64,000 nt of DNA from Paenibacillus ferrarius (GTDB lineage: Bacteria > Bacillota > Bacilli > Paenibacillales > NBRC-103111). Where the stretch lies: the NCBI RefSeq assembly GCF_002027705.1, contig NZ_MBTG01000001.1, forward strand, positions 124,001 through 188,000, read 5' to 3'. The notes beneath the pieces were generated by a model that was not told the origin of the DNA, made no database searches, and saw only the letters and a list, made by a program, of their open reading frames with translations. A program made the position numbers and the translations under genes. Of this stretch, positions 32,285 to 40,995 are shown in pieces; the first letter of the stretch is position 1, and every line of letters begins with the position of its first letter.

Positions 32285-32296
32285 GAACATTTGTTC
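32285..32296. promoter_or_regulatory. LexA (DinR) box, left copy
   Basis: GAACATTTGTTC fits the Bacillus-type LexA operator GAAC-N4-GTTC. It lies between the divergent genes at 32267 and 32381, next to the minus-strand start. Confidence 0.75.
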
Positions 32297-32350
32297 TAAT
32301 ATCATATCATATTTACGTGACTGAAGCCACGTTTCAAGTGTATAATATAA

Positions 32351-32362
32351 GAACGAGTGTTC
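32351..32362. promoter_or_regulatory. LexA (DinR) box, right copy, next to a promoter
   Basis: GAACGAGTGTTC is a second GAAC-N4-GTTC site, placed just after the -10 box TATAAT (32341-32346, with TGACTG 17 bases upstream). LexA bound here would block transcription of the gene at 32381. Between the two boxes ACGTG-N8-CACGT is a third dyad. Confidence 0.75.
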
Positions 32363-32380
32363 TTTTTGGAGGAGAATTCA

Positions 32381-32614
32381 ATGAAAAAAAGTAATGTAGA
32401 TACATCGCGGATACCAAAGTTTAATTCCCATGAAGAGGCGTTAGTTTATTTCAATAAGTGGGGAAAGCTCACTTTTTTTGGTAAAATCGGTGGATTTGAT
32501 GATGGATACTACGTCTACACATTTGATCATTTTGATGGCAGACAGTTCTTTTTAGATGTGTACGATAATGGAAGAATTGTATTGGAGTTAAGGGATTTTG
32601 CTCAAAATTTTTAA
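32381..32614 (+). CDS. SOS-regulated hypothetical protein, 77 aa
   Basis: ATG 32381 follows TTGGAGGAG. Beta-rich, aromatic soluble protein (KLTFFGKIGGFDDGYYVYTF). Its promoter carries a LexA box, so it should be induced by DNA damage. Such small SOS-driven phage proteins may help prophage induction, but no family is recognised. Confidence 0.65.
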   Translation: MKKSNVDTSRIPKFNSHEEALVYFNKWGKLTFFGKIGGFDDGYYVYTFDHFDGRQFFLDVYDNGRIVLELRDFAQNF

Positions 32615-32704
32615 ACACTAAAGTATTATTTAGAGATTAAAAATAAAATTATGTTTTTGAAATGTAATGAAATATAGTTTTCATTGGAATGAAGGTGGTG
32701 AAAA

Positions 32705-32938
32705 ATGTTTAGGAAACACTGGTGTGGATTTTTAAAACTGCAATTGGAAATTTGGAGAGACGCAAAGAGATCTTGGAAGTTCTGTTTTGTATTTGTCCTC
32801 TGTGTTATGGGATTAAGTTACTTTACAGGACTAAGCCCAGACAGAATCTTCGTAGCAATTACAATGGGATTTGCTGTTGTTGCACTTAGCTTTATTATTT
32901 ACACTTTGTTGTTGTTACTGCTTAGCAAGAAAAAATGA
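32705..32938 (+). CDS. Two-segment membrane protein, 77 aa
   Basis: ATG 32705 follows GAAGGTGG. Two hydrophobic segments (about residues 24-42 and 50-73, ITMGFAVVALSFIIYTLLLL) after a basic, Trp-rich N-terminus, ending in Lys. Function unknown. Confidence 0.6.
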   Translation: MFRKHWCGFLKLQLEIWRDAKRSWKFCFVFVLCVMGLSYFTGLSPDRIFVAITMGFAVVALSFIIYTLLLLLLSKKK

Positions 32939-32966
32939 GATGTGAAGTGAAACGGAGGTGATATAA

Positions 32967-33644
32967 ATCGGACGACTTGTTAAATGTCAATGGTGTGATA
33001 TTAAAGATGAAAAAGTGCTGATGAAGTCTATAGGAGACCGATATGTACATGTTAACTGTTATGAGGCTTATAACACCGATAAAGATTTAAGAGCGCAAGT
33101 AAAATGTTTTCAGTGTCAAAACTATGGCACTAAAAAAAATATGACTAGATTAAATAATAAGAACATTCACCTCTCATGTGTACCTGAATATGAAAAGAAG
33201 TGTATAGAGAATGAGCATTGGGATCGATTATACAATCATGTTAAAGAAATACATAGCGCACTTGTGATACCTAAAGGATTCATTACTCGTTTGCAGAAAT
33301 TGAGAAATGGTACCTACATAAAATCAGGTAAACTTATAAAGCAGTATAAGTGCGGTTTCGAATATGAGTTAATCTTGGATGCATACTTGTTGGGAGATGG
33401 TTCAATAAAGTGGAACTTAGCCAATAAATTAATTGAACCATATAGTGAAAGCTCAATGCATTATTGCTTTGAGATCATGTATGGAAAAATTAGTGAAGCT
33501 TCACGGCGAAGAGAACAGAAACACAAACAGGCAGAAAAACAAAAAAGGCAAGAACAGCAACCAATATTAAATGACATGTCGTTAGAAAGTAAAAGTAATA
33601 TAAAATATAAAAAAGATGAATCAGATATTACAGCATTCATCTAA
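32967..33644 (+). CDS. Zinc-finger protein, 225 aa; apparent ATC start
   Basis: GGAGG (32954-32958) is followed eight bases later by ATC 32967, which comes right after an in-frame TAA, and the frame then reads GRLVKCQWCDIKDEKVLMKS. The first usable canonical start (GTG 33015) would remove the CxxC at residues 6-9 of a repeated C-x2-C...H-x-C motif (CQWC/HVNC, CFQCQNYG/HLSC). The C-terminal part is basic and Gln/Lys-rich. It probably binds nucleic acid or helps replication, being just upstream of DnaB. Confidence 0.65.
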   Translation: MGRLVKCQWCDIKDEKVLMKSIGDRYVHVNCYEAYNTDKDLRAQVKCFQCQNYGTKKNMTRLNNKNIHLSCVPEYEKKCIENEHWDRLYNHVKEIHSALVIPKGFITRLQKLRNGTYIKSGKLIKQYKCGFEYELILDAYLLGDGSIKWNLANKLIEPYSESSMHYCFEIMYGKISEASRRREQKHKQAEKQKRQEQQPILNDMSLESKSNIKYKKDESDITAFI

Positions 33645-33663
33645 AAAATGGAGATGTTGGGTC

Positions 33664-35175
33664 ATAGAAGAAAAAAAACATATTGAGGAATTTGTTCTAC
33701 CATCAGAACCACATGAGTCATTATTTATCGGATATCTTTGGAAGAATCCAAATTTAATCACGAAATATAAGTCACATAAAATTGAGAAAGAGACTTTTAC
33801 TAAGAAAATTTGGTATTTCTATTATTACATAGGTAAAGAAATGTTCGATGGAGGAATAAGAGCTTTCGATGAGGCTTCAGTCTATTCATTTATTACCTCG
33901 AAGCCAGCTGAGACTGGGAAGAAGTCCTACTTTGATTACTATAATGAGTACGGTGGCTTCAATACAGTACAAGAACTTATGGACGAATGTGAAAAGAATA
34001 ATGGCAACGACGAATATCATTTTAGTGAAATTCAAAAATATGAAAGTTTAAGATCATTTCAGGATGAGGGCTTAATTAATGTAGCAAAAAAAGAGTTAGT
34101 GAATAAATTTGTAAAGATGACTTTGAAGCAATTACAAAGTTATTTTCAGTATAAAACTTCACAAATCTTTTCTCATGTTAATTGCGGAGAAGTCGTTGAA
34201 TACAATCTTCTTGATGATCTTGATGTAGCTATCCAAAAGATGAACGAAGGCGATGCCATGGGATTACCGCTTCATGATTCCCCGCGGCTAAGTAAGAAAA
34301 TTAAAGGTTGGAGAAAAGGCGAGTTAATGTATCTAGTTCTAAGCAGTGGAGTGGGCAAGAGCTCCATATCAATGGAGAAATTCGTACTATCTTTGGTTGA
34401 AAATCAAGAGAACGGTTTGATGTTTACCAATGAGGAGAATGTTTGGAAATCACGAAACCTTATCTTAGCTACAGTCGCATCAAAAATATTGAATAAAGCG
34501 ATTAATAGGGAAAAATTAACAGAGGGATCATTTGACGAAAGTACTATGTCAAAGTTAAATGCAGCAAAAGACTGGTTGAATGAGCAGAAGAGGGATCTTA
34601 TTAAGTTCTACGACCTAAAGAAGTATCGAGTCGAGGATGTTATTAATAGGATTCAAATGATGAAACCTTTAAATTTTAACTATGCAATCTTAGACACATT
34701 CAAACCTGACAGCTCATCTAAAGAAGCTCAAAGGTGGGAGGCTTTTAGTAACTCGGCGCAAGAGATTTTTGATTCAATCAAACCTGAAGCAAATAACATG
34801 GGAATGCTTGCAACAGTTCAATTAAAGATAGGCAAGGAATATCGATATCTAGATCTTAGTGCAATTGGTAAATCGCTTGAGATTGTTGAGGTTGCTTCTG
34901 TCGTAATGATGGGAAGATTGCTTTATTCAGATGAGTTTCCAGATTGCAAAAATGAATTAAAACCTTATAACTGGGAAAAAGATGAATTTGACGGGAAATG
35001 GCATAAAAAACTATACAGACTTGATCCTGACAAGACATACATGATTCTTTTTCTAGCTAAGAATAGAAATGGTGGAGTTGATGAACAAATTTTGTACGAA
35101 GTGAATTATGGGATAAATAGTTTTCGTGAGGTGGCTTGGGTTCAAATGGAACGTAAGTCAAATACAATGTTTTAG
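33664..35175 (+). CDS. Replicative DnaB-type helicase (YorI-like)
   Basis: The N-terminal third resembles the DnaB N domain (LPSEPHESLFIGYLWKNPNL). The RecA-like motor has Walker A YLVLSSGVGKSSISMEKF, then FTNEENVWKSRN, LNFNYAILDTFKPDSSS and a VQLKIGKEYR segment. It unwinds the fork and loads primase. GGAG at 33650-33653 is ten bases before ATA 33664; the in-frame ATG 33616 overlaps the previous gene and has no ribosome site, so ATA is likely the start. The primase gene follows after an endonuclease gene. Confidence 0.88.
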   Translation: MEEKKHIEEFVLPSEPHESLFIGYLWKNPNLITKYKSHKIEKETFTKKIWYFYYYIGKEMFDGGIRAFDEASVYSFITSKPAETGKKSYFDYYNEYGGFNTVQELMDECEKNNGNDEYHFSEIQKYESLRSFQDEGLINVAKKELVNKFVKMTLKQLQSYFQYKTSQIFSHVNCGEVVEYNLLDDLDVAIQKMNEGDAMGLPLHDSPRLSKKIKGWRKGELMYLVLSSGVGKSSISMEKFVLSLVENQENGLMFTNEENVWKSRNLILATVASKILNKAINREKLTEGSFDESTMSKLNAAKDWLNEQKRDLIKFYDLKKYRVEDVINRIQMMKPLNFNYAILDTFKPDSSSKEAQRWEAFSNSAQEIFDSIKPEANNMGMLATVQLKIGKEYRYLDLSAIGKSLEIVEVASVVMMGRLLYSDEFPDCKNELKPYNWEKDEFDGKWHKKLYRLDPDKTYMILFLAKNRNGGVDEQILYEVNYGINSFREVAWVQMERKSNTMF

Positions 35176-35185
35176 GAGGAGCATG

Positions 35186-36034
35186 TTGAAGAGTCCAAGA
35201 ATGAAGATAGAAGAAGATGTCCTAAAACATTTATACTTAGAACTGGGATTAACCGCTAAAGAGATTGCAGAAAAATATAATGGATACGCAGCTCACAATA
35301 TTAAGTATTATTTGAGACAATATGGACTAGTTAATAATAAATATAAAATCAATCATGTTTTAAGTGAAATTCAGAAGGACTTGATTATTGGGAGTGCATT
35401 AGGTGACGGTGGTTTTGATTACCGAAATGATTCGACTTCTTTAAATGTTTCACATGCTGAGAATCAAAAAAGCTATTGTCAGATGAAATTTGAGTTAATT
35501 AAGGATATATGTAATCATAGAGAGTTAAGATTTAAAGATAGGTCGAATGAAAAAGATGGACATAAACGTCAATCTCAATTTACCTTTAACACAAAATACA
35601 TTGTAGCAATGAATGAATTTTATAAGATGTCCAGATATGATCTTATGGATAATTTGAATTCAAATTCAATGATGATTTGGCTTCTAGATGATGGACATAA
35701 ATATGAACCAAGGGGCAAAAATAAAAATTCTAGCTATGAACTATCAGTTGGAAGATTCACTTTAGCTGAAGTTGCTTATGCACAGAAAATAATAAATGAT
35801 AAATTCAATCTCAATACAGGCTTAAAGTACAATGAAAAATGGAAGAATCCACAGTATACCATAACATTTGACGTAGAACAGAGTTACCTTCTCTCGCAAA
35901 TTATTAGTAATTGTGAAATGGGTTATATAGCAAAAGAGTCTATGTCATACAAATTAATAGATACTATACATATAAATAGGATTACCCAAAATTACAAAGT
36001 AGTCCAAGAAATGATGTCTCGTTCTATTTCTTAG
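35186..36034 (+). CDS. LAGLIDADG homing endonuclease, free-standing
   Basis: An N-terminal helix-turn-helix-like stretch (YLELGLTAKEIAEKYNGYAA) is followed by two LAGLIDADG-type motifs, DLIIGSALGDGGFDY and MMIWLLDDGHKYEPRG. A single chain with both motifs can cut DNA alone. It sits between DnaB and primase, a common landing place for such mobile genes. AGGAGG at 35174-35179 fits TTG 35186 better than ATG 35183. Confidence 0.85.
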   Translation: MKSPRMKIEEDVLKHLYLELGLTAKEIAEKYNGYAAHNIKYYLRQYGLVNNKYKINHVLSEIQKDLIIGSALGDGGFDYRNDSTSLNVSHAENQKSYCQMKFELIKDICNHRELRFKDRSNEKDGHKRQSQFTFNTKYIVAMNEFYKMSRYDLMDNLNSNSMMIWLLDDGHKYEPRGKNKNSSYELSVGRFTLAEVAYAQKIINDKFNLNTGLKYNEKWKNPQYTITFDVEQSYLLSQIISNCEMGYIAKESMSYKLIDTIHINRITQNYKVVQEMMSRSIS

Positions 36035-36048
36035 GTGGAGGAGGCAAG

Positions 36049-37125
36049 ATGAATAATGACTTAACGGATATTAAGAAGAGGATTCTAGAAGAGGATCGTT
36101 TAAAAGAAATATTAAATTTAATGGAATGTGAAGAAGTAAAGTTTAAAAACAATCGATTTGAAGCAATGTTGCCACCCAAGTTTAACAGTGATAGTACAAG
36201 GTCAGTACAGGCTTACCAAAACGAAAACATTTCATGCCGCATACGTACTAGAAGCGTTTCAAATATAGATATTTTTGATTTGATTTCATATATAGTTTTT
36301 GATTGTTATGATGATAATTCTATACATAAATGTCTTCCTAAATCGAAAAGATGGCTGTGTGAAAAATTAGGTTATGATGAATATTTAAATGGGTTCGCTC
36401 GAACTGAACCCAAAAAAGACCATTTAAGGTGGTTGCACGATCTAAAACGAAAACGAAGCAAACAGAAACATCAAATTAAAGAAAATGAAATCTTCGATGA
36501 TTCAATTCTTAGCCAATTTGTTATGTATCCTCATGTTAAGTATTTGGATGAAGGAATAGAATATAAAACACAGTTGGAGTTTCAGATTGGGTTCGATATT
36601 CAATCAGAACGGCTTATATATCCAATACATAATCAATTTGGCGAGATTATCTCTGTCAAAGGCAGAACTTTAGAGCTTGAATATGAATTAAAAAACATCC
36701 CCAAATTCCTATATTTGATTCCTTTCAATATGATGTATGAATGGTACAACTGGCACCGAGCTATGTATTATATTATTGAGGCAAAGGAAGTTATCATATA
36801 CGAGGCAGAGAAAACAAGCTGGCTTAGTACTCAATTTGGGATTCGAAATTGCTTATCAATAGGTGGTGGAGACATCTCAGAGTTTCAAGTACAATTAATA
36901 AAAAGTCTAGGAATGGAAATTAAAATTGTTTTAGCTTATGACAAAGATAAGACTGCAGAAGACATCAAGAAGCAAGCCAAGAAATTTGGCAATACCCGCT
37001 CTGTATTCGCTATGTGGGACGGTAGAAAGGTATTTTCAGCAGATGAAAAACATTCTCCCACAGATTTAGGAGAGGAAGCGTTTAAACAGTTATATGAGGA
37101 TAGACATCAATACAGAATAATATGA
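36049..37125 (+). CDS. DNA primase with TOPRIM domain (YorJ-like)
   Basis: 358 residues. The C-terminal part has the TOPRIM pattern: VIIYEAEKTSWLSTQFGIRN with the catalytic Glu, LSIGGGDISEFQVQLI, and IVLAYDKDKTAEDI with the DxD. The N-terminal 110 residues lack a clear CHC2 zinc finger, as in several Bacillus phage primases. It would make primers for the fork with the DnaB helicase upstream. ATG 36049 follows TGGAGGAGG. Confidence 0.82.
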   Translation: MNNDLTDIKKRILEEDRLKEILNLMECEEVKFKNNRFEAMLPPKFNSDSTRSVQAYQNENISCRIRTRSVSNIDIFDLISYIVFDCYDDNSIHKCLPKSKRWLCEKLGYDEYLNGFARTEPKKDHLRWLHDLKRKRSKQKHQIKENEIFDDSILSQFVMYPHVKYLDEGIEYKTQLEFQIGFDIQSERLIYPIHNQFGEIISVKGRTLELEYELKNIPKFLYLIPFNMMYEWYNWHRAMYYIIEAKEVIIYEAEKTSWLSTQFGIRNCLSIGGGDISEFQVQLIKSLGMEIKIVLAYDKDKTAEDIKKQAKKFGNTRSVFAMWDGRKVFSADEKHSPTDLGEEAFKQLYEDRHQYRII

Positions 37126-37129
37126 TTAA

Positions 37130-37175
37130 TAAAGTAAAAATAACTATTGAATTGTAATATAGGAGGTGTTATACT
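37130..37175 (+). promoter_or_regulatory. Promoter with TAAAGTAAAAATAA element
   Basis: TAAAGTAAAAATAA (37130-37143) precedes TTGAAT (37147-37152) and TATACT (37170-37175), 17 bases apart. It would drive the block that starts with the small membrane peptide and the YyaC-like gene. Confidence 0.65.
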
Positions 37176-37262
37176 GAGGACAAGAAAGAAATTCCAGTTT
37201 CTTAAGTCAAAGTGTAGCACCTTTTGTTTAAAATGAAAGGACAATTTCATGGGAAGGAGGAG

Positions 37263-37385
37263 ATGATTATCTATTTTGCATTAGCCTGTTACTCAAGCGC
37301 TGTTGTCGGTTTTATCTCTGGTTTGCTTGTAGTGGCTGTATGTATCACATCTAAGAAATCAGATAACGAATTTAATATAAAGTAA
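37263..37385 (+). CDS. Small single-pass membrane protein, 40 aa
   Basis: ATG 37263 follows AAGGAGG closely. MIIYFALACYSSAVVGFIS and LLVVAVC form one long hydrophobic segment with a short charged tail. Function unknown. Confidence 0.5.
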   Translation: MIIYFALACYSSAVVGFISGLLVVAVCITSKKSDNEFNIK

Positions 37386-37417
37386 AAATTATATAATACA
37401 TATTGGTAGGTGTTTGG

Positions 37418-37936
37418 ATGGATTTCGAATCACTATTAGAGGAAGTTTATGAAACGTTTCCTAATGGAATCACAAATGAAGACGTTGTATATCTCTGTAT
37501 TGGGACAGATCGCTCAACGGGTGACTCTTTAGCCCCCATGGTTGGCAGCATATTGACAGATCTAGGCTACACAAATGTTTATGGAACACTTGATGATCCA
37601 GTTCATGCAATGAATTTAATGGATACACTTATGATTCTACCTAGCGATAAGTTAGTAATTGCTATTGATGCTTGCTTAGGCAGAGTAACAAGCATTGGGA
37701 ATATAAGAGTATTCAAAGGCTCAATAAAAGCTGGAGCTGGAGTAAAAAAAGATCTACCTGCCGCGGGAGATTATAGTATCACTGGAATAGTTAACGTAGG
37801 TGGTTATATGGAATATGAAGTATTACGAAATACGCGACTTAGTTTAGTAAAGAACATGGCAGATTCGATTGTTGATTTAATTTTACATAGGTTTCAACTA
37901 GAGAGCGAAGCAGATAAAAACATTTTGATAACATAA
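37418..37936 (+). CDS. YyaC-like (DUF1256) putative protease-fold protein, 172 aa
   Basis: VVYLCIGTDRSTGDSLAPMV at residues about 23-42 is the hallmark of the YyaC family (DUF1256), sporulation proteins related to the GPR/HybD hydrogenase-maturation protease fold. The later VIAIDACLGRV and GAGVKKDLPAAGDYSITG keep the family pattern. In hosts YyaC is linked to spore formation; in a phage it may act on sporulating cells. ATG 37418 follows GTAGGTG; the AT element (37378-37391) is upstream. Confidence 0.85.
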   Translation: MDFESLLEEVYETFPNGITNEDVVYLCIGTDRSTGDSLAPMVGSILTDLGYTNVYGTLDDPVHAMNLMDTLMILPSDKLVIAIDACLGRVTSIGNIRVFKGSIKAGAGVKKDLPAAGDYSITGIVNVGGYMEYEVLRNTRLSLVKNMADSIVDLILHRFQLESEADKNILIT

Positions 37937-37951
37937 AAAGAGTGGGATGAA

Positions 37952-38056
37952 ATGAGATATTTACAAGAAATTGATGCAGTATGCATTCACTTATACTCGG
38001 ATCGGTATTCACCACCTAAACAAATATTAGAGAAATACAGGACTAGAAGCAAATAA
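37952..38056 (+). CDS. Small hypothetical protein, 34 aa
   Basis: ATG 37952 follows GTGGGATG. MRYLQEIDAVCIHLYSDRYS then a Lys/Arg end. Only the ribosome site and spacing support it. Confidence 0.4.
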   Translation: MRYLQEIDAVCIHLYSDRYSPPKQILEKYRTRSK

Positions 38057-38086
38057 AAGTATGTTTTCAAAGGAGGGGCTGTTAAA

Positions 38087-38311
38087 GTGAAAACGTTCAA
38101 GTTCAAAGGAATTAAAAATGGGGATCATGAGTCGTTTTGTTTTGATGTTGATAAAGAAGATTTTATTAATATCACTGGAAAGAAACCAAACAAATATGAT
38201 AAAAGTTTTTTCAATAAAGGAAAGTATCGAATTTATCCGAACGATTTATTAAAAGATATTATTGATGATGTAGAGCATGATTTCGAGTTTGCTATTGGAG
38301 TTAGCAAATAA
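38087..38311 (+). CDS. Hypothetical protein, 74 aa
   Basis: GTG 38087 follows GGAGGGG. Beta start (KTFKFKGIKNGDHESFCFDV), charged throughout. No family recognised. Confidence 0.6.
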   Translation: MKTFKFKGIKNGDHESFCFDVDKEDFINITGKKPNKYDKSFFNKGKYRIYPNDLLKDIIDDVEHDFEFAIGVSK

Positions 38312-38339
38312 AATATTGAATTCAAGGAGAGTTTTGTGT

Positions 38340-38483
38340 ATGGATCTGGATAGATTCTTAAAAGTGGCTGATGAGTTAGGAGTTGAATATGAAATCAACA
38401 GTGATGACGCAGGCATGTTTGTAGAGTTAAAGGATGGAACAGTTACAAGGGTAACTCTTGAGCAAATTTTAGGCATCGAATAA
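38340..38483 (+). CDS. Hypothetical protein, 47 aa
   Basis: ATG 38340 follows CAAGGAGAG; the longer in-frame reading overlaps the previous gene and the intergenic element. Small alpha/beta sequence (MDLDRFLKVADELGVEYEIN). Unknown function. Confidence 0.55.
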   Translation: MDLDRFLKVADELGVEYEINSDDAGMFVELKDGTVTRVTLEQILGIE

Positions 38484-38519
38484 AATGTAGATTTTATCAT
38501 ATAAAAGGAAGTGTACAAA

Positions 38520-38777
38520 ATGAAGCCCAAGATAATGTTAGAAGAAATATCATACAAACCTGAAGGTTATCCAGATGGAAGAGAGTATCCTATTTATGTG
38601 ATTGACGGTGCTCATAAAGCGCCATACACACAAGGACATATTCATTGCACTGGATGTGGCAGTGGGCATCATTATAGGTGGAATCAAAATTCTAGATGGG
38701 TGCAAATTAAATGTCCAAAATGCGAAACTGTGTCAGCGTGGTTTGAAGAGTATGATGATGAAGATGAGGAGAGTTAG
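38520..38777 (+). CDS. Zinc-ribbon hypothetical protein, 85 aa
   Basis: ATG 38520 follows AAAGGAAG. CTGCGSGHHYRWN and CPKCETVSAW form a four-Cys zinc ribbon like those in transcription or adaptor proteins, followed by a very acidic tail (EEYDDEDEES). Function unknown. Confidence 0.65.
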   Translation: MKPKIMLEEISYKPEGYPDGREYPIYVIDGAHKAPYTQGHIHCTGCGSGHHYRWNQNSRWVQIKCPKCETVSAWFEEYDDEDEES

Positions 38778-38783
38778 ATCATA

Positions 38784-38882
38784 ATGCAATTTAGTAACGT
38801 AGACGACATCATAGAATACTACTCGTTGACAACAGAACAACGAATTTATATAGATAAAAATAATGAAGATGAGTATGAATGA
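38784..38882 (+). CDS. Small acidic protein, 32 aa
   Basis: ATG 38784 follows GAGGAGAG. MQFSNVDDIIEYYSLTTEQ then an Asp/Glu-rich end. Supported only by ribosome site and tight packing. Confidence 0.4.
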   Translation: MQFSNVDDIIEYYSLTTEQRIYIDKNNEDEYE

Positions 38883-38925
38883 ATCAACATGCATGATAAA
38901 AGATAACTTTCATGAGGTGATGAAA

Positions 38926-39105
38926 ATGAGTATTACAGAGTTTGTAGATGAGCGTATTTTGGATTTAGAAGACAAAAGGAAGCAATATATTGTTGACGAT
39001 ATGTTTGTATTTGCTAATCAAATGTGGGCAAGAATTCAGGAGCTAAAAGCACTAAAGATAAAGTACAGTGATAAACACGGTGATTGGCTACCTTTGTATC
39101 TATAA
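38926..39105 (+). CDS. Hypothetical helical protein, 59 aa
   Basis: ATG 38926 follows TGAGGTG; the longer in-frame reading crosses the previous gene. One long charged helix (MSITEFVDERILDLEDKRKQ), ending GDWLPLYL. Unknown function. Confidence 0.6.
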   Translation: MSITEFVDERILDLEDKRKQYIVDDMFVFANQMWARIQELKALKIKYSDKHGDWLPLYL

Positions 39106-39139
39106 AACATATCTCTCATGAGGATTTTAAGGAGGACAA

Positions 39140-40960
39140 ATGGATAAAGTTGAAGTAAAAGTGAATGTAATTAATCAGCTCAAGTTACTACGTCAAAGCA
39201 CATTCAAAGATAAGTTGTCATTCTTGGACGAAGATATTCAGAATGCTCAACGAGCTAAAGCAACACGAGTGGATGTTACCGTTGACTACAATGCAAAGAA
39301 AGTGACCATTGAAAACAATGGAAAAGTATTAGAGAATCCTCAAGCATTATTCTCAATTGCTGAGTCGGAGTGGGATGAAGATGTTCAGAAAACAGAATCG
39401 CCATTTGGAATGGGGTTCTTCAGTAACATTACCGTAAGTGATCATATCGAAGTATTCTCAGGAAATAAACACATCATCTTTGATGTGGCAAATATGATTC
39501 AAAGCAACAATACGGACATTGAGATTAAAGAAACTGAGGAAACGTACAGCGGTTTTAAACTTGTCTTAAACAATTTTGATTTCAATCAAGTTGGGTCATA
39601 TGTAATTCGTGAACGAGTTGAAATTCTAGGCAAATACATACATGAATTAGATGTTTATTGTGATGGGAAATTGCAGCCAAAGAAAGAGTTGACTGAAGGC
39701 GATGGTAGCATCTTTATGAGTAAGATTGAAGATGATCCAACATTCAAAGGATGGGTGGCTTTAAATACAGGGTTTAGTCACGATTTAAAAGTGTTCTATA
39801 AGGGTCGTTTTGTAACTAAAGTTGACAGTTATTACTATATCAAAGGTGACTTACATATCACAGATAAAACGTTGAACCTAACTGCTCCAGACAGAAAAGA
39901 CATTATTAAAGATGAAAAATACAAAGATTTTCTTAAAAAAATTAAAAAACAAATTCAAGAATTAGCCAATAGGAGTTTCCTTGAAGGCACTCAGAAAGAA
40001 ATTGAAAGGCATTTAGAGTCAATTAGTGAGTATGCAGATAAGAGCAAACTTAAAGATGAAATGACATTTCTTGTCCTTGAGACTAAAAATGAAGATGATC
40101 TTAAATATTTGAATGGCATTGCATTAGCTAAGAAAAAGAATTCAGATATCAAGTCATTAAACGACTACGAAGTTTTCGTAAGATCTGAAGCATCTAGACA
40201 ATCTGAATCTCATTTTTCTGAAGTTTTGATTGAACAGGAAGTAAGAGATAAAGCTCCAAGAGCACAGGGTACTAGAAGCTATGGTGGATATTCGGATAGT
40301 AGTATAGAGAGGCCTGAAATTAATTCTGATGAAACTGAGGAACGACAAGGAAAGCATATTATTGTTGATGAAGAGCCAGTCTTTTGGTTGGGTTTTGATG
40401 AAGTAGTTGAACAAGAGAAAAGATTCAATATTGCAAAGCATTATGGGTTGAGAATTATCGTTTCTAGGAACAAATTTGAAAGTAATGTTTTGAAAATGTT
40501 GGGTTACGAACAAAATGTAGTTCACATATCTGAATTAGAGGAAAAAACATTGATCAAGGCAACGATGACCAATACTCAACTTACAACCAAAGAACAAAGA
40601 GCACTGATGCTATTCGATATGATTAGCCGCGTAGTCGGATTTACCAGAAATGTATTTTCAATTGGGGATCTAATGGTGTTAAAAGAAACTTGTATCGATG
40701 TATTAAACAAGACATTCGACGGTATTGAAGCAGATGCAGTAGCTATATATTGCAAAGACAATGATAAGGTTTATATTGATAGATCAATTATTGATAAGAG
40801 TAAATTGCGTGATGATTTAGATGAGTATTTAGATTTGAACGACTATAAGTTTGTCTTGTTAAATTTAAAAGAAATTGTAAGAGAGCTTGGACTTATGGAA
40901 TTTCAAAATAAGGATAATCTATATGACTCAATTTTAAAAACACTAGCTGTGGCTGCATAA
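39140..40960 (+). CDS. Hsp90/GHKL-type ATPase, 606 aa
   Basis: The N-terminal 220 residues carry GHKL ATPase motifs: a helix with an E-D-I-Q-N pattern in place of the usual E-x-x-x-N, VTIENNGKVLENPQALFSI in place of the DxGxG loop, and TESPFGMGFFSNITVSDHIE for the glycine-rich lid. Hsp90, MutL and MORC proteins share this fold. A middle domain (about 220-330) and a long charged C-terminus follow. It may be a phage chaperone or a DNA-repair or conformational ATPase; I cannot choose. ATG 39140 follows AAGGAGG. Confidence 0.75.
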   Translation: MDKVEVKVNVINQLKLLRQSTFKDKLSFLDEDIQNAQRAKATRVDVTVDYNAKKVTIENNGKVLENPQALFSIAESEWDEDVQKTESPFGMGFFSNITVSDHIEVFSGNKHIIFDVANMIQSNNTDIEIKETEETYSGFKLVLNNFDFNQVGSYVIRERVEILGKYIHELDVYCDGKLQPKKELTEGDGSIFMSKIEDDPTFKGWVALNTGFSHDLKVFYKGRFVTKVDSYYYIKGDLHITDKTLNLTAPDRKDIIKDEKYKDFLKKIKKQIQELANRSFLEGTQKEIERHLESISEYADKSKLKDEMTFLVLETKNEDDLKYLNGIALAKKKNSDIKSLNDYEVFVRSEASRQSESHFSEVLIEQEVRDKAPRAQGTRSYGGYSDSSIERPEINSDETEERQGKHIIVDEEPVFWLGFDEVVEQEKRFNIAKHYGLRIIVSRNKFESNVLKMLGYEQNVVHISELEEKTLIKATMTNTQLTTKEQRALMLFDMISRVVGFTRNVFSIGDLMVLKETCIDVLNKTFDGIEADAVAIYCKDNDKVYIDRSIIDKSKLRDDLDEYLDLNDYKFVLLNLKEIVRELGLMEFQNKDNLYDSILKTLAVAA

Positions 40961-40995
40961 TGTCCATAAAATATCATTTTTATTAGGAGGACAAA

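Noticed and set aside
40157..40525. A 122-codon minus-strand frame inside the Hsp90-type gene
   Set aside because: It is a reverse-strand shadow of the ATPase gene with no ribosome site.
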